DNA of 64,000 nucleotides. Source: Chrysomallon squamiferum (Eukaryota; Mollusca; Gastropoda; Neomphalida; Peltospiridae). Numbering within the stretch: position 1 is the first letter of the stretch; each line of letters begins with the position of its first letter. This document shows positions 53,309-64,000 of the stretch, in pieces. The position numbers and the translations under genes were made by a program. The stretch is taken from positions 9,940,193 through 10,004,192 of the forward strand of contig CM022675.1 in assembly GCA_012295275.1 (NCBI GenBank), in the 5' to 3' direction. The notes beneath the pieces were generated by a model that was not told the DNA's origin, searched no databases, and was given only the letters and a program-made list of their open reading frames with translations.

Positions 53309-53519
53309 CTATTCTTTTTTCACATTATCAGCTTTTTCTTCAGCAAATATTTGTCTGAAGTATATTAGCCAGATGGCCAAAGAACCAATGAAAAACAGTC
53401 TAAGATACTGCAATATTATTGGCTGAGATATCGACGAATAGAAACCAGTGTCTTTCAGAAATATGTCACCCAGAAGAAATACACTACATCTTGCTGCCTC
53501 TAGCAGAACACCCAGCTTC
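53309..53519 (-). CDS. AGMO: AGMO exon 11 (terminal)
   Basis: This exon encodes [20 protein letters not shown], then a last hydrophobic helix ([16 protein letters not shown]), and ends ...NVKKE with TAG at 53309-53311. The acceptor is TTTCAG. Confidence 0.9.
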
Positions 53520-53564
53520 CTGAAATAAACAAACAGACACGTTTTAGCTATGTTCTGTTGTGTT

Positions 53565-53632
<68 letters not shown>

Positions 53633-53691
53633 TCCGTCTCTGTGTTTGTGTGTGTGTATGTGCATGTATGACAGGTTGTGTCTTTCTGTAT

Positions 53692-53770
<79 letters not shown>

Positions 53771-53845
53771 TGAGATAGTGAGATAGATAGAGAGAGAGAG
53801 AGAGATAGAAAGAGAGAAATAGAGAGATAGCGAGAGAGAGTGAGT

Positions 53846-53942
<97 letters not shown>

Positions 53943-54981
53943 TAAAGTACACAACTTTTGACAAACTTTTTCATATATAAATATATAAACTGCTGTAAAA
54001 AAAATGTAAACAAAACCCACTTACTTGCGGTCAAAAAGGTGACCAAAACTGGTCAATGAAAGACCCAGAAAGGCAAGAAACATCAGTAAATGTATTGGCC
54101 CAAGAGTCTAAATGTGTACATAAAAAAAAAATAAAAATAATAATACAGTAAATATTGTAATTAAACTTGTATATATAGCAGTTACATCTTTTTTATTTGA
54201 GCTGTACTTTTAAATATTAAATTAATTCTAACAGTAGTTTTGATTATTAAATTTTGTTTTAAATTGTTTTTAAATATTAAAATTTTTGTTTTGTTTTAAA
54301 AATTAAAAATAATTGACTATGCCATAGATAAATATTAGTCAGTGCCTTTAAGTAATAAAATATGTCACTGTGCTTTTAAATATTAAATAACTTTCTGTCT
54401 TTAAATATAAGAATTTTATCAATGCATTTAAATATAAAAATTTATCTGTGTTTTTAAATATCAGAATTTTATCAGTGTATTTGAATATTATAATTTAATC
54501 AGTATATTTAAATATCAGAACTTTATCAGTGTATTTAAATATTAGAATTTTATCAGTGTATTTAAATATTATAATTTTATCAGTGTATTTAAATATTATA
54601 ATTTAATCAGTGTATTGAAATATTAGAATTTTATCAGTGTATTTAAATATTAGAATTTTATCAGTGTATTTAAATATCAGAATTTTATCAGTGTATTTAA
54701 ATATCAGAATTTTATCAGTGTATTTAAATATCAGAATTTAATCAATGTATTTATATAAGATAATTTTATCAGTGTATTTAAATAGTAAAACACAGAATCT
54801 TTAAAGTGTGAACCTGTTTGTTGGCCATGAGCACGAGGTAGCCGTAGTTGACAAGAACAAAATGAAGTAGAACATAGACACCTAGCCAGGTGGGTACGTG
54901 AGGGTGGTACTTGGTGGGTGGGGACTCCACCTGCAAAGAAAAATGTAAAACATAGTTTATACTACACAGATACATGTGGAA

Positions 54982-55012
<31 letters not shown>

Positions 55013-55038
55013 AATGTGTTTGTGTGTTTGTATATATA

Positions 55039-55069
<31 letters not shown>

Positions 55070-56305
55070 TTTGTAAATGTGTGTATTATATGTATATGTA
55101 TATATATGTGTCTGGGTATAATATTATGTGTGTGTGTGAGTATGCATGTGTATTTGTTTTTGTTCATGTGTGCATATGTGTTTGTGTGCATGTGTGTGTG
55201 TGTATGTGTTTGTGTGCATGTGTGTGTGTGTGTGTGCATGTCTACATGTGTGTGTCTGTCTATATATATCTGGAAAGTTTGATAATTAAAGTGGACTTTT
55301 GTGCAGCAGTAAAAGGATTTCTTTTTTTCAATTACAGCTTACTGATGAATTTCAACACATCATCTCGAAAAGGCTGCAAGGTAAACTTCCAGGATAAAGA
55401 AAAAATAAAAATACATACCTGGGGTACATCTGCAATGTCTCCTGTCCTAGGTTTCCCTGGTGACCAACCAGGTCCACAGAAAATGGCGGCCATTTTGTGT
55501 GTCCATTTGCTGTAGCCTTTGATCAGATTGATCATGTATTTCAGAAACCCAAACTGAAAATGAAAACAATGGAGAAGAGAAATGATTTAAAAATGTAAAA
55601 ACCTGAAAGAGTATAGACTGTAAAGAGTTTTTAACCCAGTGAATATGTGTGTGTCTGTATGTATGGGCCTATTTCTGTATGATATATATAAAATATTGTT
55701 ACAGTGCCTCTTAAATATTTAAAAATACTGAAAATGGCAGTGCCTTGAAATGTTAAAGTATTGTTAAAGTGTCTTTAAATATTAAAATATTTTTCAGTGG
55801 GCTGTGAATGTTAAAATATCAGCGTCTTTAAATAATACTGTATTATTAGTACCTTAAAATATTGTTCCGGTATTTTAAAAATCATAAGCATTGTTGTGCT
55901 TTTAAAATAACTGTCAATGTGATTTAAATATTGCTCAGTATCTTTAAGTATAAAAATAGTAATTTTAAATATTAAAATACTGTTACAGTGTCTTTAAACA
56001 CTAAAATATTTTGAATGCCTTTAAATGTTGTTACAAATATAAATTTTCTTTCTAATGTGCACTGAAATGTTACAGTGCCTTTAAATATTAGAAAATTTGT
56101 CTTTGTGCCTTGAATTACTAAATTTATATTTTAAAATCATGAATCTAAAATTAATAATAAACACTAATTGGTAAAATTATAATGATACTAAAAAAATAAA
56201 TATATATATATTCACCTGAACATTAAACAGATCAAAAGTTCCCAGTGAATGAGTTAGTCCATATGCAACTGGTTCATCCTCTGCCTGGTATGTCCCTGAA
56301 AGCAA

Positions 56306-56340
<35 letters not shown>

Positions 56341-57077
56341 ATATATATTTACACTTGAAGTAGAATAATGGTATAAAACACACACAGAGAGTGGCCATGC
56401 TAAGCTACAAATAATAGATTCACTTTAGTACTGAACTGAACAGAACATAATTTGCATATTTTTTTTTGTTTTAGACTGTACATACTGCATGATGACAATT
56501 CTATCAAATACCTTAATTTCTACTACAGTGAAAAATATCCATTCCAAAAACCAAATACAGATACTCCCCAGCATAATTATGTAGGTCCTTACTGTGTTTT
56601 TTTTTTTTTTTTTTTTAATTAAAAAATGAATATTAATATCTATTTTCAAACAAACACATAATAGTATAGCGAATGCTCAAACTAATATACATTGTATTTC
56701 CTCTCGAATGTAGAATTTCACAGAATAATTTCACAAATGTGAATTTTAGGAGTTTCTGTATGAAGAAAAAAGTGATCAAAATACCAAAGAGTCTGTCCCA
56801 GATGATGAGGGTGCCAGCATAGTTCTTGTCAATGCAGTACGGATTCCTGCCGTGGTGAACACGATGTGCACTTGGAGTGTTGATGATGTACTCAAGAGGG
56901 CCGAGGTAGGGTACATACTGAAATGTAAAAACAAATTAAATATTGCATATGTGAGTTATACATGATATCTAGTATGTGATATGTCATAAACATCATCTCT
57001 GACTAAAATTGTTGGTTTTTGGATTTACTTCAATGAAGTAATTTACATATATATTGTGTGTATGTATGTATATATAT

Positions 57078-57120
<43 letters not shown>

Positions 57121-57274
57121 AACATACACATACACACATAAACAAACACACACACAAACATACATACACACATACATATGTATATACAGACACACACACA
57201 CATACAAACATACACACATACATATGTATATACAGACACACACACACACACACTCACACCCATACATACACACA

Positions 57275-57311
<37 letters not shown>

Positions 57312-59895
57312 ACATACATACATACACACATTTTAATAGCTTAAACATTTATCTATTTACTCACTAATTAGTTATTTCATACACACCTGAGTATGAATCC
57401 AAAACTGGTAAATTAAATTCAGGTCTGAGTGGATGAGGAAAACAGAAGGTGGAATGCAAAGAGCCATTGGTAAATAAAACACCTGTAATTATAAGATAAA
57501 ACACCTGTAATTATAAGTAAAACACCTGTAGTTATAAATTAAACACTTGTAATTATAAATAAAACACCTGCAGTTATAAATATAATACCTGTAATTATAA
57601 ATACAATACCTGTATTTATAAAAAAACACCTGTATTTACAAATAAAACACCTGCAATTATAAATAAAACACCTGTAATTATAAATAAAAAACACCTGCAA
57701 CTATAAATATAATACCTGTAAATATAAATACAATGCCTGTATTTATAAATAAAACACCTACAATTATAAATATAATACTTGTAATTATAAATATTGTGAT
57801 GGTCCATGTATGCTTGTAATGGACCTATGTTCTTCACTCTATGCTAATTAAGACAAGAATGAGAAGTACAAACCCAGGAAGTGTAGTTCTGTAAGACGGA
57901 CTGTCGGAGAGCTGTGCTGAAGTTGTAGTCTTCTGAGCTGTGGTGTACTTGGTGAGCTGCCCACATAAAGTTTACTTCTGTTTTTTACAAATAAAATAAC
58001 AAATATATTACCTGGTACACAGTCTAGAATAGGTTTATTTCTGTTTTTAGAAATAAAAGAATAAATATATTACCTGGTATACTGTCTAAAATAGGTTTAT
58101 GCCTGTTTATATATATTAACCTTTACTACTAATAAAGTATGACAATAAAATTGCAAATGCTAGAGTTTTACTTTTTTCTTATGTGATTAAATATTATGGT
58201 ATTGTGTTTGAAAAAAGTATAAAAATCTACAATATTTCAGTCTATAAGTAACAGATGTGTTATTTACTGGTCAGACTTTATTATTAGGAAAGTTTGTCAG
58301 TACTGTTTAAGAAACATATTCGTTTATTATTGAACCTATAATACATTAACAAAAATATATCATAAATTCATATGATTATAATTATAAATTTAAAATTTTT
58401 ATAATATGGTGTAACATCTGTAAATGTACCACCCAAAACACAAATCAGAAGTGGTCAGTTTAGGGAGGTGCACACTATATGGAAATTTGATCATGTGCCA
58501 GAAAAAATGTTCAAGGTAATTTTTTTTTTTTTTGACAATAGTATGCCATTACATACATGTACATACATATGTAATACAGCTAAACTGAAAAGATAATACC
58601 ACATGTACGTTTAAAATAAATACACAATAAAATAAAATAAAAATATTTAATCACATAAAATAAAAATAAAAAATTTAAATTTGTTTGGCTGGTGGTTGGA
58701 TGACATGCATCCAATTAAATTAACACATGTGTTAATAAACCAAAACATGTTGATAAACAGGATGACAAACATGGGCATAAAGCTGATGTCTAAGGTCAAA
58801 GTATAGTGTCTGGAGATGGTTGAGTTATAGAATATTAATACAGTTTCAAATCATAGCAATAATTTCAGACTGTGAAAAAAAAATTGTCCATTTAAAGAGG
58901 TGGTCAGAGTTGGAGTTTTGAATGTAATATTAAAAACAAACAAAAAAAATTAGTGACGATACTGACCGTGGGCAAGTCTATGAAACCAGTAGTATCCCAG
59001 GTCTTGTCCAAGAAAACAGAGCCACCAGGTCCAGGGAGAACTCCACGACAGTTCTGTCAGTCTCCAGTTCTCATACACCCAGCAGTACGTCGCCATGGTG
59101 ACAGACTGAAGAATAACCCTGAATTATAGGAATACAGGAATGAATGGATAAACAGCCGTTATTGTTACTGAAAAGTTCTGGACATATTTTATTATTATTA
59201 CAGTGATGTTACATGAGAGAAAATCTACTCCTGACAATCACAGAACCGATTCCATTCCTTTCAGTGGAATGTTTTTATCGGTTAGCAAAATGAGATCTTT
59301 TATATAGCACCTTCCCATAAACAGTGAAACATATATCGCAGATCTTGATAAATTAGTATTGGGGTTTGACTAATACATAAAGAAAAAAAGGGAAGAATGT
59401 TTTTAACTACTGTATAGCTTGTAAAGCCCAATTATTTTTATTATTGCCATATATAATTGTTATTATTTATACCATAGCCATGTTCAAATTATGAAAATTA
59501 CTGATGTGTTAATTATGTAAATTATTGATATGTATTAATTATGTAAGTATTGACATGTTAATTATTTAAATCATTCATGTGTTAATTATGTAAATTACAG
59601 ATAGGTATTAATTATGTAAATTACAGATATGCATTAATTAAGTAAATTAATGACATGTTAATTAATGACTGTACACTCACATAGGAAATCTAGAAAAGAT
59701 GCCAGCAGCAATGGATGTGATTGCATCATTGACTCGGTATTTGTTGTCTTGTTTTATCACAGACAGAATCAACTCCAGACCGATAAACAGAAAAAAATAT
59801 GGTGTGGCCTAAAAAATTAAAAAATAAATAAAATAAATGACACATTGCAAAACTCTAAAACATGTTAGTTGTTGCACAGATATTCTCTGATAAAA

Positions 59896-59930
<35 letters not shown>

Positions 59931-60115
59931 TTATTATATATATATAATATGATATAAACACACACAGATATATACTCACAGACACACAAACTAACATACA
60001 TACAAACTATAACACACACATACACATATATATATATATCCATACACACACATAAATATTATTTATAAAAAAAGTTTGATTTATTCAAGTTTATAATAAA
60101 AATAAATAAATAATA

Positions 60116-60171
<56 letters not shown>

Positions 60172-60226
60172 TATTATTTATTTATTTTTATTATAAACAT
60201 GAGTTTGATATCAGCATTAAAAAAAT

Positions 60227-60273
<47 letters not shown>

Positions 60274-60281
60274 ATAATAAT

Positions 60282-60349
<68 letters not shown>

Positions 60350-60642
60350 TAATAATTTATTAATTAATTATATTTATTTATTTGTGATTATTCTGAAAAA
60401 AAAACAGAACTACAATTGAATCAAAATAACGAACACCATAACGAATGTAAATGTATTCAGGCCATTTAATTTCTTACGTTATCGCCACGGACAAAAATAT
60501 TTATAAAAATAAAATGTACAGTTACCTCATCTACGATATCGGGAACTTCTCTTGTGTTTGCAAAGCTGGTTTCGTTTGGTGTAACCAAATAAAACATGCG
60601 CCGCAACCCAGTAGTGAAAGGCGCTTTGAAAACTTTATCCAT
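53309..60642 (-). CDS. AGMO: Alkylglycerol monooxygenase (TMEM195 family), 11 exons
   Basis: AGMO is a tetrahydrobiopterin-dependent, di-iron membrane enzyme of the ER that cleaves the ether bond of alkylglycerols. On the minus strand, in coding order, the exons are 60642-60526, 59810-59681, 59118-58967, 57977-57874, 57482-57387, 56917-56785, 56295-56216, 55553-55419, 54930-54814, 54107-54025 and 53519-53309. They join in phase, with GT-AG sites throughout, to about 451 residues (human is 445). The fatty-acid-hydroxylase His boxes are present: [16 protein letters not shown] and [16 protein letters not shown]. Several hydrophobic helices flank them. The start (ACCATGG) is a good initiation context. 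Exon 2 carries an apparent two-base insertion. Introns hold AT-rich DNA and tandem repeats listed separately. The gene converges with GCNT. Confidence 0.95.
53567..53939. repeat. (TG)n and (GA)n microsatellites in AGMO intron 10
   Basis: A TG run of about 62 bp is followed by two long GA runs with GATA interruptions. On the minus strand they read through as Ser/Leu and His/Thr repeats fused to exon 11, which is a coincidence of phase. Confidence 0.95.
54025..54107 (-). CDS. AGMO: AGMO exon 10: membrane segment
   Basis: This exon encodes [20 protein letters not shown] and FGHLFDR, a transmembrane helix followed by the conserved (L)FD(Q/R) turn. The acceptor is TTTAG and the donor GTAAGT, phase 2. 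Confidence 0.9.
54400..54785. repeat. 27-bp minisatellite in AGMO intron 9
   Basis: About fourteen copies of a unit resembling TTTATCAGTGTATTTAAATA plus TCAGAAT. The array ends about 30 bp from the exon 9 donor. Confidence 0.92.
54814..54930 (-). CDS. AGMO: AGMO exon 9: membrane segment
   Basis: This exon encodes [20 protein letters not shown] and [19 protein letters not shown]. The segment is hydrophobic and poorly conserved in sequence, as in vertebrates. The donor GTTCAC is weak, so the 3' border is a little less certain. Confidence 0.88.
55419..55553 (-). CDS. AGMO: AGMO exon 8: [10 protein letters not shown]
   Basis: This exon encodes [39 protein letters not shown] and IADVPQ. GPGWxPGKPR is diagnostic of AGMO. 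Phase 0 at both ends. Confidence 0.95.
55680..56110. repeat. Degenerate array, about 30 bp unit, in AGMO intron 7
   Basis: Repeated CAGTG(C/T)CTTTAAATATTA and AAATATTGTT phrases, related in style to the array in intron 9. Confidence 0.75.
56216..56295 (-). CDS. AGMO: AGMO exon 7: YGLTHSL
   Basis: This exon encodes [20 protein letters not shown] and FDLFNVQ, matching the conserved VYGLTH segment that carries a further His ligand. The acceptor follows an (ATTT)n run in coding orientation. Confidence 0.95.
56785..56917 (-). CDS. AGMO: AGMO exon 6: third His box
   Basis: This exon encodes [40 protein letters not shown] and F. HRVHH is the third His motif. Vertebrate AGMO has His where this protein has Ala just before HRVHH. 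Confidence 0.97.
57070..57335. repeat. (CA)n-rich array in AGMO intron 5
   Basis: CA and ACAT units with a duplicated segment containing ACATATGTATATACAGACAC. Confidence 0.9.
57387..57482 (-). CDS. AGMO: AGMO exon 5: membrane segment, FWIHT
   Basis: This 32-codon exon encodes [20 protein letters not shown] and [12 protein letters not shown], a hydrophobic segment and a conserved His. It is phase 0 at both ends. Its 3' splice site is the first copy of a 21-bp minisatellite. Confidence 0.94.
57471..57797. repeat. 21-bp minisatellite spreading from AGMO exon 5 acceptor
   Basis: About fifteen copies of AAAACACCTGTAATTATAA-like units. In the AGMO orientation each reads TTATAATTACAGGTGTTTTA, which is the exon 5 acceptor and its first exon bases. 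The first copy is the real splice site (CAG before 57482). Confidence 0.92.
57874..57977 (-). CDS. AGMO: AGMO exon 4: second His box
   Basis: This exon encodes [20 protein letters not shown] and [20 protein letters not shown] is the second His motif (HxxHH). Its acceptor region has been duplicated tandemly upstream (58033 and 58095). Confidence 0.95.
57970..58110. repeat. 63-bp tandem duplication including AGMO exon 4 acceptor
   Basis: GTTTACTTCTG at 57970 (the first exon 4 bases and acceptor in reverse) recurs as GTTTATTTCTG at 58033 and GTTTATGCCTG at 58095, with matching intron sequence (AAATATATTACCTGGTA) between. Confidence 0.88.
58967..59118 (-). CDS. AGMO: AGMO exon 3: first His box
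   Basis: This exon encodes [32 protein letters not shown] and HRLAH, the first iron-ligand His motif (HxxxH). The exon ends after the first base of the next Glu codon at donor GTCAGT. Confidence 0.95.
59681..59810 (-). CDS. AGMO: AGMO exon 2 with apparent two-base insertion
   Basis: The first part reads [17 protein letters not shown], in phase with exon 1 and like the vertebrate sequence, then meets TGA. The second part, [19 protein letters not shown] plus IFSRFP, is equally conserved but in another frame. Removing two bases of the CACACA run at 59758-59763 joins them. The donor is GTGAGT after two bases of the Met codon. Confidence 0.85.
60089..60198. repeat. 110-bp perfect palindrome in AGMO intron 1
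   Basis: Arms reading GTTTATAATAAAAATAAATA and then AATAATATGATA face each other across a (TA)n centre. By eye the arms match without mismatch. Confidence 0.88.
60235..60345. repeat. (TA)n microsatellites in AGMO intron 1
   Basis: Two TA runs separated by a short AAT run. Confidence 0.95.
60526..60642 (-). CDS. AGMO: AGMO exon 1 (start)
   Basis: ATG in context ACCATGG, then 39 codons including [18 protein letters not shown] and REVPDIVDE, matching the N-terminus of vertebrate AGMO (...PSETSF...EEVPDY). The donor is GTAACT, phase 0. Confidence 0.93.
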
Positions 60643-61179
60643 GGTTATAAAAAAAAAAAATGTCCGAAACTTGTGTTACTATAAAAACATTAAAACGAAA
60701 CTTGACCAAAGGTCGAGTACCGGTGTTATGGTTTTTAAATCCCTATAACGTTTTGCATCGACGGATTATTTGTAGCGTTAGAATTTGCGAAATATACTAA
60801 TAAATTGTATATATGATTAAATTAAAATTAATTTTAAAAATTGGTTTTCTTCCATTTAAAAAAAAATAAAAAATGAACATGATACTAAATATGTATAACT
60901 GTCATAGGGGTATAATATTTCATAGGGATTATTATTCATGAAGACACCGGCTAAATAGCGCCACCTGTAAACAAAATTGGTTATCATTCGTGAACTTCGA
61001 TTCGCGATAAAATGCGTTATCGGTTTGTCAACAAAGTTGTCGTATAAACAGGACAGAGCAAATATTAAGAAAGATTAATTATCGTTATCGTTTTCACTCC
61101 TGTATAAACTGCACTCTAGATATTGTGACTGGTTTAATTTAATTAAATCTGTATGGAATATGTTTTGGTATTGAACAGT

Positions 61180-61465
61180 TGCGTGCAGTGGGGGGGACCC
61201 TAACCGAAGGGGCGGTGTCTCCGGGCATCGAAACTGTAGGGGGGGAGGGAGCATCCAATCAGAGAAAAGAACTTAATAAATTTGGTTGATTTATATTTAA
61301 ACCGAATAAAGTGTTTATTTTATATTTTATCTGTGCTTACGTATTCAAAATATCTTCCTTTCTGATAATATTTCTCAGTACTAGGCCTCAAACTTGAGTC
61401 TTTGGGGCAGACAATCAAGGAGTTGGTCCCGGGCGTCACCAGACCTCTGCACGCCACTGGGATTG
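61180..61465. mobile_element. Possible short non-autonomous transposon remnant
   Basis: The left end contains GCGTGCAGTGGGGGGG and a GC-rich GGGGCGGTGTCTCCGGGC. The right end, in reverse complement, contains CCAGTGGCGTGCAGAGGTC and GACGCCCGGGACC. The resemblance of the inverted ends and the GC contrast with the AT-rich interior suggest a small element. It is degenerate and no family can be named. Confidence 0.3.
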
Positions 61466-62922
61466 AATGATGATGTGACAGTTTGTAATGATAAATAGAT
61501 ACCAAAACGAGTCGCCATTATAGTGTTAGTATTAGTAATATTACTAAACACACTCTGACATTGCCGTTAGTCGATTATGAACATCGATTATTATGGAACA
61601 TTTGCAAAATACATGCACAGTGTTCAACATAACCATAACTGGATGATATAAAGTTGACAAAGTACAAAGTTAATATAAATATATATATAAAATATAAAAA
61701 AATAAAAATGTCTTCAGTTTCGGTATGAGGCATTTGTCTCAATGTAGTTACGGTAATGTAATAATAATAATAATAACAACAACAACAACAACAAAAAAAA
61801 AAAAAAAAAAAAAAAATAAAATAATAATAAAAAATAAATTGATAAAATAATAAAATAAAATAAAATAAATAAATAAAAACAACTTAATGGGACAAATACG
61901 GTTCTGTTTCTTCGTTATTTTCTTTCTGGTTAATCTGGGCTACTTTTGATATATGGGATATATATCAGTTTGACTGATAACAAATATATGTTGTCAACGA
62001 CTTTATCATGAGGTGCTGGTAGTGGTTTATTATTTATTTATTTATTTATTTATGTATTTATGTATTATTATTATTATTATTTTAATTATTAATATATTAT
62101 TATTAATATATTATTATTACTATTAGTATATTATTTTTATTATATTATTATTATTATATTATTATTATTATTACTATTACTTTATTATTATTATATTATT
62201 ATTATTATTACTATTACTTTATTATTATTATTATTATTATTATTATGTTATTATTATTGATGCTAGCAGATTTGTTTGTCTCTCAATTTGTCTCGCAATT
62301 TGTCTGTTCATCTCTCTCGTATAAGCCTATTATCAGTCCACATATTTATACTGTTTACCCTCGATTTCATGGACCAAATCTGAATAAAATCACAATTTTT
62401 GAACTTATCGTCACCTCCCACTTGGAACCTTATCTCTAGGTAGTATTAATTATTCTGAGTCCAACAATACAGTCAAGACAACCCCCTTTATCTATCAAGG
62501 TAAGAGTAAATTTTACAACTGCACCCATAACCATCCTAACCCTGACAAACTTCGGCCTACATATCTGTTTACATACACTGCATGACATTTGTTTAAATTT
62601 AGGTTTTTTCTCTGTATGTTATTTTCACATTAAGGTATTATATAGTTGCTATGTGTACTAAAGTTTAATGTTTACGGTTAATGTTAACATTCGTGATTTC
62701 CCAGAGTTTTGTATTTTCCGGACAGGTGTTGCCTTCTATTGGTCCGTGAACAGTATATCTATATCTGTATCATTAATCTATCTGTGTTTATATCATGTAT
62801 CTATCCGTCTGTTTGTCCACACATCTGTCCATGTCTGTATCACCATTTAAATCTATAGAACTCTCTTTGTCTCTATCTGTCTTTTTCTTTCTCTGTCACT
62901 TTCTAGTTCGTTGTTTTTCCAT

Positions 62923-63032
<110 letters not shown>

Positions 63033-63476
63033 CTCTCACTAATCAGTCTAGGGTATGTATATTTTTAGTTTTATTTTATATTTTCCCCTATATTGTTATT
63101 TTTAATTTGCCGCTGATATTAATCTTTTTTATTTGACTTTTGTATTTATTGTCTTTGGTCTGAGTGCACTGCTGCACATTATCAGTTTATTTAGTTACTA
63201 GACAATTAATCTACTATTAACAGTAAAACACAAAATAACAAAAGATAATTTAAACAAAATATTATCAAATGAAAAGGTCGATAAGATCAATAATGCTTAT
63301 AAGATTAATGCCGGTAAAACGACAGACGAACATTAAAAAAAAGAAAAAAAGAGAAAGAAGAAAAAAGCATCAAGAGATCGATAGATGGAACGAGACAGAG
63401 ACAGAGACAAATGGAAAGATGGATGGTGAATAGGCACACACACACACACCTACAAACATATATATGTAGATAGATA

Positions 63477-63594
<118 letters not shown>

Positions 63595-64000
63595 TGGATA
63601 ATCAAACAGGCGTACAGACGAGCAGGTGTGTAGGTAGACAGAGAAATGGGCAGGCACATTGAAATGACTGATATAGAGAAATAAAAGATAAACAAAAAGA
63701 AACTGTCACCAGAGATAAAGACATTTGGGATTTGGGATTTATTTCATAAACATAAACAGAACAATGTGAATGCAGAAATCAATAATCTTAATACAACTGC
63801 AAAAACAAATAAAAAAAAAAAAAAAAAAAAGTTCCAGAAACTCTGACAAATCTGTCATTTACATAAATTCTCTTCATCGCCAGATCAACAGACGAAATCA
63901 CCAGCTGCGTCCTCAGTAAGATTGTCTCCCCTTTCAAAAACCTTTCCATTAATACTGATTATAAACTAATAAATACAAAAAACAGTAACTCGATTAATAA

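Noticed and set aside
53309-54046. A 245-codon minus-strand frame as one exon
   Set aside because: Only 53309-53519 matches AGMO; the rest is intron with GA and TG repeats that happen to stay open.
61320-61505. A 61-codon minus-strand frame as a gene
   Set aside because: It lies inside the possible transposon remnant and matches no domain that can be named.

Overview
The window is eukaryotic genomic DNA, AT-rich and crowded with long microsatellites such as (GA)n, (CA)n, (TA)n, (AAT)n, (ATTT)n and (ACT)n. Its genes have many short exons with canonical GT-AG introns. The gene content and the intron and repeat style point to a lophotrochozoan invertebrate, most likely a mollusc. That assignment is an inference; the sequence carries no direct species marker.

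Three protein-coding genes can be rebuilt from spliced exons and homology. (1) Plus strand, 20220-44293: a class 5 semaphorin with Sema domain, PSI domain, seven thrombospondin type-1 repeats (the fourth atypical), one membrane span and a short cytoplasmic tail. Twenty exons are visible; the exon or exons carrying the signal peptide and first Sema strands were not found, so the gene is 5' partial here. (2) Plus strand, 47770-50184: a complete three-exon core-2/I-branching beta-1,6-N-acetylglucosaminyltransferase (GCNT family, 407 residues). (3) Minus strand, 60642-53309: a full-length eleven-exon alkylglycerol monooxygenase (AGMO, about 451 residues), an ether-lipid cleaving membrane enzyme. 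Genes 2 and 3 converge tail to tail. The three share no evident pathway (axon guidance receptor/ligand, Golgi O-glycan branching, ER lipid oxidation); they are simply neighbours.

Layout: 1-20219 is non-coding as far as can be seen (upstream or first-intron DNA of the semaphorin), with two degenerate tandem arrays and many microsatellites. 20220-31838 holds the Sema, PSI and first four TSR exons. A 10.2 kb intron follows (31839-42044), then the last TSRs and the membrane exon. 44294-47769 is intergenic, ending in a 300 bp (ACT)n tract that abuts the GCNT start. 50185-53308 is the convergent intergenic gap. 60643-64000 is upstream of AGMO, with a possible small transposon remnant and more microsatellites.

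Two exons with clear homology cannot be read without a frame correction: the semaphorin exon at 27283-27418 (one base short) and AGMO exon 2 (two extra bases in a CA run). Both may be assembly errors or real alleles. The most unusual structural signal is in AGMO introns, where tandem arrays start exactly at the 3' splice sites of exons 4 and 5, so the acceptor plus the first exon bases have been multiplied. No CRISPR, prokaryotic operon or unmistakable novel system was found.
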